Positions 53,724 to 64,000 of a stretch of DNA of 64,000 bases are shown piece by piece. The position numbers were made by a program, and so were the translations under genes. Where the stretch lies: positions 8,962,993 to 9,026,992 of the forward strand of contig OZ007510.1 in the NCBI GenBank assembly GCA_963931865.1, read 5' to 3'. Numbering within the stretch: the stretch's first letter is position 1; every line of letters starts with the position of its first letter. The notes below the pieces were generated by a model. That model searched no databases. It was not told the DNA's origin and saw only the letters and a program-made list of their open reading frames with translations. The stretch comes from Axinella damicornis. Its lineage: Eukaryota; Porifera; Demospongiae; Axinellida; Axinellidae.

Positions 53724-55244
53724 GTATGGCAGTGCATCGTAACTATCCTGTGTGAGAGGCTTGCAATTGAGAGCTATGGACTAGTAATTGCGGGTACAAA
53801 ATTTAGCAATTTGAAGGTACATCAGATTTGGGAATCAGTCCTAGTGATAATTACACTCCTGGTAGGGGAAAAATTGTGCCACGTAAATAATGTTATTATT
53901 ACACTCCTGGTAGGGGGAAAATTGTGCCGCGTAATCTAATCTTTACACTCCTGGTAGGGGAAAAATTGTGCCGCGTAATGTAGGCCTAATGCAATCTAAA
54001 TTACACTCCTGGTATAGGAAAAATTGTGCCGCGTAATGTAAATAATATAAACGTTTGACTATACTTCGGAATGGCCTCCAAAGATTCTGACTACACCGTC
54101 GTGATCGCTATGATGCAGTGACATAAAATCAAATAATTGTGTTGAAACTCACCTTGGTGGCGGAGATACAAGCGTTTTTGTCGTGCCGTCGGCCGCCATT
54201 GCTCGATCGCTGTCTTCGACGTTGGTTGCCAGTACAGTCTTACGAAGGCGCTACAAAGATTCTGACCACACAGCCGCGATCGCTATCGTTCACTGACGCT
54301 GACATGCCACAACTCACCGTGCTGGCTAAGTTGTGAGTGCTGTAATAATGTCTTGTCTCGCCATTGCTCGCGATCGCCTGAGCGCTCGAGCGTGGTTGCC
54401 ACGTGGCATGTGCGTTAATTGGAACGAATTGCAGCTTGCGCTCGCGCTACGCGATACGGCGGGGTTTGAATGGTACTTGAGACTTGAGATATATAATTTC
54501 TGATCTTCCCTACATATATATATATAGCTATCATGGTACTCACGTGATGTGTGATAATTGGAACGAACTGTCACACTTAGCTTGTGCTACTGTTTACCCG
54601 CGGCTACCAGGAGTGCGGTTGCCCCTCGATGTTACACTCCTGGTAGGGGAAAAATTGTGCCGCGTAAATAATCTAACCTAATGTAAATAAATAACGTTTG
54701 ACTACTTAGCAATGGCCTGCAAAGATTCTGACTACACCGTCGTGATCGCTATCATGCACTGTCCTCACCGTACAATTTTGGTGCTGAAACTCATCTTGGT
54801 GGTGGAGATACAAGCGCCTTTGTAGTGCCGTCGGCCGCCATCGCTCGATCGCTCTCTTCGAAGTTCGTCGCCAGTACAGCTCTTACGAAGGCCCCACAAA
54901 GATTCTGGCCACACAGGTGTGATCGCTGTCGTTCACTGACGTTTACATGCCGAAACTCACCGTGCTGGCTAAGTTGTGCGTGCTGTAATAATGTCTTGTC
55001 TTCCTTTTGGTCGCCATTGCTCGCGATCGACTGAGTGTGGTTGCCACGTGGCCTGTGCGTTAATTGGAACGAATAGCAATACTTAGCTTCGCTATGGCGA
55101 GTCGCAACCGGTGTTGCAACGCGTACGCGGCTACCAGGAGTGCGGTTGCCCCTCGTATATTACACTCCTGGTATAGGAAAAATTGTGCCGCGTAAATATT
55201 ACACTCCTGGTATAGGAAAAATTGTGCCGTGTAATCTAATTACA

Positions 55245-56250
55245 CTCCAGGTATAGAGAAAATTATGTCCAAAAAATAAAAACCTCCTGGGCTCAGTGGA
55301 GGACATGGAGAGATTCTGACTACACCATCATCATTCTAATTTTTGACTCACCCAAGCATACAATATTTATGCTGAAACTCACCTTTGTGGTGGAGTTATG
55401 ACCCTAACCCTAATCCTAACCCTAAATTTTGGCCTCCTTGTGTGGGTGGATTTTTTTTTTTCGTTCCGGATCTGCTGGGAATGAGACAGCCACGTGTGCA
55501 CTATTACGATCCAGTTGCGCCTATGCCCGACCGGCAACCTTGGAGCTGTAAGTACGAGCTGGTGGATGCAATCAGAGTCTGCTCGGGGTGAGAGTAATAC
55601 CAGAGTACCATTCTGAACGGTGAGCTTGCCCTGCCAGCGAGATGCACCTGGTCCAATTACCAGTACTAGTAGTGCGGTAACTATTTACGAATGCCCTAGC
55701 TACAACGGTTCTGACTAAACAGGCCCGTAGGGAGGAGGGGTTCGAGGGGGTTCGGACGAACTGATGATTATGTGCTGGAACTCACGCTGAAACTCACCTT
55801 GGTGGTAGAGATATGAGCGCTTTTGTCTCGCCGTTAGTCGCCATTGCTCGAGCGCTCCATCGACTTCCGGTGGCAGTACCATTCTTAGGAAAGGCACACG
55901 AAGATTCTGACCACACGGCCGTGATCACTGATCGTTCACTGACGCTTACATGCCGAAACTCACCGTGCTGTCTAAGTTGTGAGTGCTGCATTGGTTGCCA
56001 TTGCTCGCGATCGTGGTTGCCACGTGGCATTTGCGTTAGCTAATTGGAACGTATTGCAATACTTGATTGCACGACGGCAAGTCACACTGGGGTTGCAACG
56101 CGGCTGCTTTATGAATGGGTACTTGAGAGCACTCTAAATCTTCCCTATATAGCGCTATAGCTATCATGGTACTCACTGATGTGATAATTGGAACGAACTG
56201 TCACAATTAGCTTGTACTACCGTTTAACCGCAGCTACCAGGAGTGCGATT
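55245..56250. repeat. duplicated 1-kb block, copy 1
   Basis: Almost identical to 60425-61425, about 5.18 kb away. It differs from the other array units by containing a telomere-like tract and the segment CTATTACGATCCAGTTGCGC. Confidence 0.9.
55402..55426. repeat. interstitial telomere-like tract, copy 1
   Basis: Four CCCTAA-type repeats in a row, one with a T substitution. Confidence 0.85.
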
Positions 56251-57862
56251 GCCCCTCGTTACACTCCTGGTATAGGAAAAATTGTGCCGCGTAATCTAAA
56301 TAATTAATTAATTAACCTTACACTACCTTGCGAATGGCCTACAAAGAATCTGCCTACACCATCGTGATCGCTATCGTTCAGTGACCCAAGCGTACAATTT
56401 TTGTGCTAAAACTCACCTTGGTGGTGGAGATACAAGCGCTTTTGTCGAGCCGTGACCGCCATTGCTCGTGCGCTCTCTTCGACTTCCGGTTGCAGTACCG
56501 TTCTTAGCAAAGGCACACGAAGATTCTGACCACATGGCCGTGATCGCTGTCGTTCACTGACGCTTACATGCCAAAACTCACCGTGCTGGCAAAGTTGTAA
56601 GTGTTGTAATAACTTCGTGTCTTCCCTTCGGCCGCCATTGCTAGCGATCGACAGAGCGTGGTTGCCACGTGGCATGTGCGTTAATTGGAACTATCTGCGA
56701 TACTTTCGCTACGGCGAGTCGCAGCCGGCGTTGCAACGGCTACCAGGAGTGCGGTTGCCCCTCGTTACACTCCTGGTATAGGAAAAATTGTGCCGCGTAA
56801 TGTAATATAATATAATATAATAAACGTTTGACTACTTCCGAATGGCCTACAAAGATTCTGACTACACCGTCGTGATCGCTATGATGTAGTGACCCAAAAT
56901 CAAAATAATTGCGCTGAAACTCACCTTGGTGGTAGAGATATGAACGCTTTTGTCTCGCCGTTGGCCACCATTGCTCGAGCGCTCTCTTCGACTTCCGGTG
57001 GCAGTACAGCCCTCGGGAAAGGCACACGAAGATTCTGACCACACGGCCGTGATCGCTGTCGTTCACTGACGCTTACGTGCCGAAACTCACCGTGCTGGCT
57101 AAGTTGTGAGTGCTGTAATAATGTCTTGTCTTCCTTTTGGTCGCCATTGCTCGCGATCGACTGAGCGTGGTTGCCACGTGGCATGTGTGTTAATTGGAAC
57201 GTATTGCAATACTTGGCTTGCGCTACGGCAAGTCGCAACCGGGGTTGCAACGCGGCTAGTTTATGAATGGTTTTATTCTTAAGAGCACTCTAAATAATTT
57301 CTGATCTTCCCTATACATAGCTATCATGGTACCACGTCATGTGTGATAATTGGAACAAACTGTCACACTTAGCTTGTGCTACCGTTTAACCGCGGCTACC
57401 AGGAGTGCGGTTGCCCCTCGTTACACTCCTGGTAGGGGAAAAATTGTGCCGCGTAATTACACTCCTGGTAGGGGAAAAATTGTGCCGCGTAATCTAAATA
57501 ATTAATTAATTAAATAATCAAACCTCACAGCACACAGGAAAGGTCTACAAAGATTCTGACTACACTGTCGTGATCGCCATCATGCAGTGACACAATCATA
57601 TAATAATTGTGCTGAAACTCACTCTGGTGGTGGATATACAAGCGCTTTTGTCGTGCCGTCAGCCGCCATTGCTCGATCGATCTTTGACGTTGGTTGCCAG
57701 TACAGTCATACGAAGGGCCCACAAAGATTCTGACCACACAGCCGTAATCGCTGTCGCTCACGGACGCTTACATGTCAAAACTCACCGTGCTGGCAAAGTT
57801 GTAAGAGCTGTTATAATTTCGTGTCCTGCCTTTGGTCGCCATTGTTGGCGACCAACTGAGCG

Positions 57863-58027
57863 GAGCTATCCCGGAGTGGTTTTCAAAGCTTCAATTCTAT
57901 TGGCTATAATAACAATATAAACCACACCCTAACCTGCCATAATATACCCTAACTATGCACTGTATGACGTAAGTGACCTAAGTGAACCAATCAGAAGCGA
58001 GCTTAGAAAACGACTCCGGTACTGTAG
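57863..58027. mobile_element. hAT-like MITE in one array unit
   Basis: Inverted ends (CCGGAGTGGTTTTC and GAAAACGACTCCGG) and a perfect 8-bp duplication, ACTGAGCG, at 57855-57862 and 58028-58035. It is absent from the other units. Confidence 0.75.
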
Positions 58028-60424
58028 ACTGAGCGTGGTTGCCACGTGGTATGTGCGTTAATTGGAACTAACTGCGATACTTAGCTTGCGCTACGGCGAG
58101 TCGCAGCCGGCATTGCAACGGCTACCAGGAGTGCGGTTGCCCCTCGTATAATTAATTAATATAAATAATGTTTGAGTACTTAGGCTTGGCCTACAGAGAT
58201 TCTGACTACACCGCCGTGATCACTATCATGCACTGATCTGAATGATAAAAGTTGGTGCTGAAACTCACCTTGGTGGTGGAGATATGAGCGCTTTTGTCTC
58301 GCTGTTGGCCGCCATTGCTCGAGCGCTCCATCGGCTTCCGGTGGCAGTACCGTTCTTAGGAAAGGCACACGAAGATTCTCACCACACGGCCTTGATCGCT
58401 GTCGTTCACTGACACTTACATGCCAAACTCACCGTGCTGGCTAAGTTGTGAGTGCTGTAATAATGTCTTGTCTTCCTTTTGGTCGCCATTGCTCGCGATC
58501 GACTGAGTGTGGTTGCCACGTGGCATGTGTGTTAATTGGAACTTATTGCAATACTTACGCTATAGCGCTACGCCAGGTTAAAACGCGGCTACTTTATGAA
58601 TGGTATATACTTCATAGCACTCTGATCTTCTAATTCTCTATAGCTATCATCATGGTACTCACATGATGTGTGATAATTGGAACGAACTGTCACACTTAGC
58701 TTGTGCTACCGTTTAACTGCGGCTACCAGGAGTGCGGTTGCCCCTCGTTACACTCCTGGTATAGGAAAAATTGTGCCGCGTAATTAATCTAAATAATTAA
58801 TAAACGTTTGACTACTTCGGGATGGCCTACAAAGATTCTGACTACACCGTCGTGATCGCTATGCTGCAGTGACACAACCACACAATAATTGTGCTGAAAC
58901 TCACCTTGGTGGTGGAGATACAAGCGCTTTTGTTGTTTCGTCGGCTGCCATTGCTCGATCGCTCTCTTCGACGTTGGTTGCCAGTACAGCCTTACGAAGG
59001 CCCCACAAAGATTCTGACCACACAGCCGTGATCGCTATCGTTCACTGACGCTTACATGCCGAAACTCACCGTGCTGGCTAAGTTATGAGTGCTGTAATAA
59101 TGTCTTGTCTTCCTTTTGGTCGCCATTGCTCGCGCGCGATCGACTGAGCGTGGTTTCCACGTGGCATGTGCGTTAATTGGAAACTAGCGCTACGGCGAGT
59201 CGCAACCGAGGTTGCAACGCGGCTACCAGGAGTGCGGTTGCCCCTCGTTACACTCCTGGTATAGGAAAAATTGTGCCGCGTAATTACACTCCTGGTATAG
59301 GAAAAATTGTGCCGCGTAATGTAATATAATATAAATAACTCGTTCGAGTGATAGGAATGGCCTACGAAGATTCTGACTACACCTTCATGATCGCTATCAT
59401 GCACTGTCCCAACCGTACAATTTTGGTGCTGAAACTCACCTTGGTGGTGGAGATATGAGCGCTTTTGTCTCGCCGTGGACGCCATTGCTCGAGCGCTCTC
59501 TCCGACTTCCGGTGGCAGTACCGTTCTTAGGAAAGGCACGCGAAGTTTCTGCCGTTCACTGACGCTTATATGCCAAAACTCACCGTGCTGGCGAAGTTGT
59601 GAGCGCTGTATAACAAGTTTCTTGTCTTCTCGATCTCCTTGGGCCGCCATTGCTGACTCAGCTCAATCGATTGACGCGAGCGCTCATGCATGGTCCTCAC
59701 GTGGCATGTGCGTTAATTGGAATGTGTTGCAATACCTATGCGCTATCGTCGAGCTGCACAACCGGTTGCAACGCGGTTACCAGGAGTGCGGTTGCCCCTC
59801 GTATAATATTACACTCCTGGTATAGGAAAAATTGTGCCGCGTAATGTAAAGTAAATAAATAATCTAAATAACCTTTGACTACCTTAGGAATGGCCTACAA
59901 AGATTCTGACTACACCGTCGTGATCACTATCGTTCAGTGACCCAAGCGTACAATTTTTGTGCTGAAACTCACCTTGGTGGTGGAGATACAAGCGCTTTTG
60001 TCTCGCCGTGGCCGCCATTGCTCGAGCGCTCTCCGACTTCCGGTGGCAGTACCGTTCTTAAGAAAGGCACACGAAGATTCTGACCACACAGCCGTGATCG
60101 CTGTCGTTCACTGACGCTTACATGCCAAAACTCACCGTGCTGGCTAAGTTGTGAGTGCTGTCATGTCTTCCTTTTGGTCGCCATTGCTCGCGATCAACTG
60201 AGCCACGTGGCATGTGCGTTAATTGGAACGAATTGCAATAATTAGCTTCGCTACGGCGAGGCAACCGCGGCGTTGCAACGGCTACCAGGAGTGCGGTTGC
60301 CCCTCGTAATATAATATAATATAATTAATTAATTGGAACGAATTGCAATAATTAGCTTCGCTACAGCGAGGCAACCGCGGCGTTGCAACGGCTACCAGGA
60401 GTGCGGTTGCCCCTCGTAATTACA

Positions 60425-61425
60425 CTCCTGGTATAGAGAAAATTATGTCCAAAAAATAAAAACCTCCTGGGCTCAGTGGAGGACATGGAGAGATTCTGAC
60501 TACACCATCATCATTCTAATTTTTGACTCACCCAAGCATACAATATTTATGCTGAAACTCACCTTTGTGGTGGAGTTATGACCCTAACCCTAATCCTAAC
60601 CCTAAATTTTGGCCTCCTTGTGTGGGTGGATTTTTTTTTTTCGTTCCGGATCCGCTGGGAATGAGACAGCCACGTGTGCACTATTACGATCCAGTTGCGC
60701 CTATGCCCGACCGGCAACCTTGGAGCTGTAAGTACGAGCTGGTGGATGCAATCAGAGTCTGCTCGGGGTGAGAGTAATACCAGAGTACCATTCTGAACGG
60801 TGAGCTTGCCCTGCCAGCGAGATGCACCTGGTCCAATTACCAGTACTAGTAGTGCGGTAACTATTTACGAATGCCCTAGCTACAACGGTTCTGACTAAAC
60901 AGGCCCGTAGGGAGGAGGGGTTCGAGGGGGTTCGGACGAACTGATGATTATGTGCTGGAACTCACGCTGAAACTCACCTTGGTGGTGGAGATATGAGCGC
61001 TTTTGTCTCGCCGTTAGTCGCCATTGCTCGAGCGCTCCATCGACTTCCGGTGGCAGTACCATTCTTAGGAAAGGCACACGAAGATTCTGACCACACGGCC
61101 GTGATCACTGATCGTTCACTGACGCTTACATGCCGAAACTCACCGTGCTGTCAGTTGTGAGTGCTGCATTGGTTGCCATTGCTCGCGATCGTGGTTGCCA
61201 CGTGGCATTTGCGTTAATTGGAACGTATTGCAATACTTGATTGCGCGACGGCAAGTCACACTGGGGTTGCAACGCGGCTGCTTTATGAATGGGTACTTGA
61301 GAGCACTCTAAATCTTCCCTATATAGCGCTATAGCTATCATGGTACTCACTGATGTGATAATTGGAACGAACTGTCACAATTAGCTTGTGCTACCGTTTA
61401 ACCGCAGCTACCAGGAGTGCGGTTG
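60425..61425. repeat. duplicated 1-kb block, copy 2
   Basis: Near-identical partner of 55245-56250, in the same orientation, so part of a higher-order repeat of about 5 kb. Confidence 0.9.
60582..60606. repeat. interstitial telomere-like tract, copy 2
   Basis: Same four CCCTAA-type repeats as at 55402, inside the second 1-kb block. Confidence 0.85.
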
Positions 61426-61550
61426 CCCCTCGTATAATATAATATAATTAATGTAAATAACTCGTTCGAGTGATAGGAATGGCGTACGAAGATTCTGACT
61501 ACACCTTCATGATCGCTATCATGCACTGTCCCAACCGTACAATTTTGGTG

Positions 61551-61874
61551 CTAAAACTCACCTTGGTGGTGGAGATACAAGCGATTTTGTTGTGCCGTCG
61601 GCCGCCATTGCTCTATCGCTCTCTTCGACGTTGGTTGCCAGTACAGTCTTACGAAGGCCCCACAAAGATTCTGACCACACGGCCGTGATCGCTGTCGTTC
61701 ACTGACGCTTACATGCCGAAACCCACCGTGCTGGCTAAGTTGTGAGTGCTGTAATAATGTCTTGTCTTCCTTTCGGTCGCCATTGCTCGCGATCGACTGA
61801 GCGTGGTTGCCACGTGGCATGTGCGTTAATTGGAACGAATTGCAATACTTATCTTGCGCTACGCGATACGGCAA
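61551..61874 (-). other. recurrent array reading frame (example)
   Basis: One of many similar minus-strand frames in the array. It contains MPRGNHAQSIASNGD, then SQHGGFRHVSVSERQRSRPC, then a basic end before CACCAAG|GTGAGTTT, which reads as a splice donor. Versions occur at 56406-56675, 56921-57250, 59078-59650, 62201-62509 and 63401-63766. No known family. Whether it is translated is unknown. Confidence 0.35.
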
Positions 61875-64000
61875 TTTGCAGCGCGGTTACTTTATGAATG
61901 GTACTTGAGAGCACTCTAAATCATTTCTGATCTTCCCTGTATATAGCTATCATGGTACTCATGTGATGTGTGATAATTGGAACGAACTGTCACACTTAGC
62001 TTGTGCTACCATTTAACCGCGGCTACCAGGAGTGCGGTTGCCCCTCGTTACACTCCTGGTATAGAGAAAATTGTGCCGCGTAATTAATGTAAATAAATAA
62101 TAAACGTTTGACTACTTCGGAATGGCCTACAAAGATTCTGACTACACCGTCGTGATCGCCATGATGCAGTGACACAACCACACAATAATTGTGCTGAAAC
62201 TCACCTTGGTGGTGGAGATACAAGCGCTTTTGTCTTGTCGTCGACCGCCATTGCTCGATCGCTCTCTTCGACTTCCGGTGGCAGTACCGTTCTTAGGAAA
62301 GGCACACGAAGATTATGACCACACGGCCGTGATCGCTGTCGTTCACTGACGCTTATATACCGAAACTCACCGTGCTGGCTAAGTTGTGAGTGCTGTAATA
62401 ATGTCTTGTCTTCCTTTTGGTCGCCATCGCTCGCGATCGACTGAGCGTGGTTGCCAGGTGGCATGTGCGTTAATTGGAACGAAATGCAATACGCTACGGC
62501 GAGTCGCAACCAGGGCGGCTATGTTAATCGGTACTTGAGAGCACTCTTAGTCTAAATAATTTCTGATCTTCCATCATGGAACTCACATGATGTGTGATAA
62601 TCGGAACGAACTGTGACACTTAGCTTGTGCTACCATTTAACCGCGGCTACCAGGAGTGCGGTTGCCCCTCGTTACACTCCTGGTAGGGGAAAAATTGTGC
62701 CGCGTAATATAATATAATACAATATAATATAATGTTGGAGTACTTAGGCTTGGCCTACAGAGATTCTGACTACACCGCCGTGATCGCTATCATGCACTGA
62801 CCTGAATGATAAAAGTTGGTGCTGAAACTCACCTTGGTGGTGGAGATATGAGCGCTTTTGTCTCGCCGTTGGCCGCCATTTCTCGAGCGCTCCATCGACT
62901 TCCGGTGGCAGTGCCGTTCTTAGGAAAGGCACACGAAGATTCTGACCACACAGCCGTGATCGCTGTCGTTCACTGACGCTTACATGCCAAACTCACCGTG
63001 CTGGCTCAGTTGTGAGTGCTGTAATAATGCCTTTTGGTCGCCATTGCTCGCGATCGACTGAGCGTGGTTGCCACGTGGCATGTGCGTTAATTGGAACTTA
63101 TTGCGATACTTAGCTTGCGCTACGGCGCGGCAGGTTGCAACGCGTACGCGGCTACTTTACTGATCTTCTCTAGCTCTATACAGAGCTCTATACGGTATAG
63201 CTAGCTATCATCATGGTACTCACGGGATGTGTGATAATTGGAACGAACTGTCACACTTAAGCTTGTGCTACCATTTAACAGCGGCTACCAGGAGTGCGGT
63301 TGCCCCTCGTTACACTCCTGGTATAGGAAAAATTGTGCCGCGTAAATAATCTAAATAATCTAAATAATCTAAATAATCTAAATAATTAAATAATCAAACC
63401 TCACAGCACGCAGGAAAGGTCTAAAGAGATTCTGACTACACCATCGTGATCGCTATCATGCAGTGACACAACCACACAATAATTGTGGCGAAACTCACCT
63501 TGGTGGTGGAGATACAAGCGCTTTTGTCTCGCCGTGGCCGCCATTGCTCGAGCGCTCTCTCCGACTTCCGGTGGCAGTACCGTTCTTAGGAAAGGCACAC
63601 AAAGATTCTGACCACACAGCCGTGATCGCTGTCGTTCACTGACGCTTACATACCAAAACTCACCGTGCTGGCTAAGTTGTGAGTGCTGTCTTGTCTTCCT
63701 TTTGGTCGCCATTGCTCGCGATCGACTGAGCCACGTGGCATGTGCGTTAATTGGAACGAATTGCAATAATTAGCTTCGCTACGGCGAGGCAACCGCGGCG
63801 TTGCATCGGCTACCAGGAGTGCGGTTGCCCCTCGTTACACTCCTGGTATAGGAAAAATTGTGCCGCGTAATGTAAAGTAAATAAATAATCTAAATAACCT
63901 TTGACTACCTTAGGAATGGCCTACAAAGATTCTGACTACACCGTCGTCATCACTATCGTTCAGTGACCCAAGCGTACAATTTTTGTGCTGAAACTCACCT

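Larger units (their letters stand above)
48638..53840 (+). repeat. segmental duplication, derived copy
   Basis: Matches 37786-42340 in order, with small indels. It carries a much larger minisatellite and its own inserted fold-back element, and lacks the two elements inserted into the source copy. Confidence 0.9.
53850..64000. repeat. complex satellite-like tandem array
   Basis: About 16-18 related units of about 500-650 bp continue to the window edge. Each has a block with AAAGATTCTGACTACACC, a block with GCTGAAACTCACCTTGGTGG, a block with CGAAACTCACCGTGCTGGCT, TTAATTGGAACGAA, and CTACCAGGAGTGCGGTTGCC. About 20 copies of a 36-bp module (TTACACTCCTGG...GTGCCGCGTAA) separate the units, sometimes in pairs. 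Linkers of ATAAT and TAAATAATC vary in length. No conventional gene was found. Confidence 0.93.

Noticed and set aside
55385..55591. 68-codon frame repeated at 60565-60771
   Set aside because: It is conserved only because the 1-kb blocks are near-identical recent duplicates, so conservation says nothing about coding.

Overview
The window is nuclear DNA of an animal. Genes are split by many short GT-AG introns (the shortest is 38 bp), neighbouring genes share promoters, and the gene set is metazoan: FANCM, ARPC1, CRYM, SSNA1, a PIDD1-like gene, PHF5A, KIF19 and BBS1. The compact layout, lineage-specific receptor genes and dense small transposons suggest an early-branching animal. A sponge is my best guess, but it is an inference and not proven here. 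Exon joins were built by hand from splice sites and reading phase. Predicted lengths agree with the families: FANCM 1985 aa, ARPC1 369, CRYM 323, SSNA1 124, PIDD1-like 910, PHF5A 110, KIF19 1078.

Layout. Positions 1-10.7 kb hold two tandem minus-strand genes for single-pass receptors. Their ectodomains are related but their tyrosine-rich tails differ, and the downstream-most one carries a canonical ITAM spacing. Decayed copies of tail exons lie around them. A tRNA-derived SINE follows at 10.7-11.1 kb. FANCM fills 12.0-21.9 kb on the minus strand. From 22.9 to 43.6 kb come three divergent gene pairs: ARPC1/CRYM, SSNA1/PIDD1-like and PHF5A/KIF19. Each pair is separated by only 300-372 bp, and neighbouring pairs converge tail to tail within 222 and 141 bp.

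From 45.4 kb, the first five exons of BBS1 are present. About 350 bp past exon 5 the sequence turns into a degenerate duplicate of the 3' two thirds of KIF19 (48.6-53.8 kb). No further BBS1 exon was found. The rest of the window (53.85-64 kb) is a satellite-like array built from units of about 500-650 bp. These carry a recurrent minus-strand reading frame, splice-donor-like sites, a 36-bp module and short telomere-like tracts.

Small terminal-inverted-repeat elements are everywhere in introns. The commonest family has ends TAGCCTCGTTCCCAGGC and makes 9-11 bp target duplications. One complete copy is only 51 bp long.

Functional links: SSNA1, KIF19 and BBS1 are all cilium or basal-body genes. 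FANCM acts in crosslink repair and replication-fork remodelling. A PIDD1-like protein would act in DNA-damage or centrosome signalling. PHF5A is a core spliceosome protein, and ARPC1 nucleates branched actin. Nothing indicates that these genes act as one system. The most novel-looking pieces are the receptor pair and the 10-kb array.
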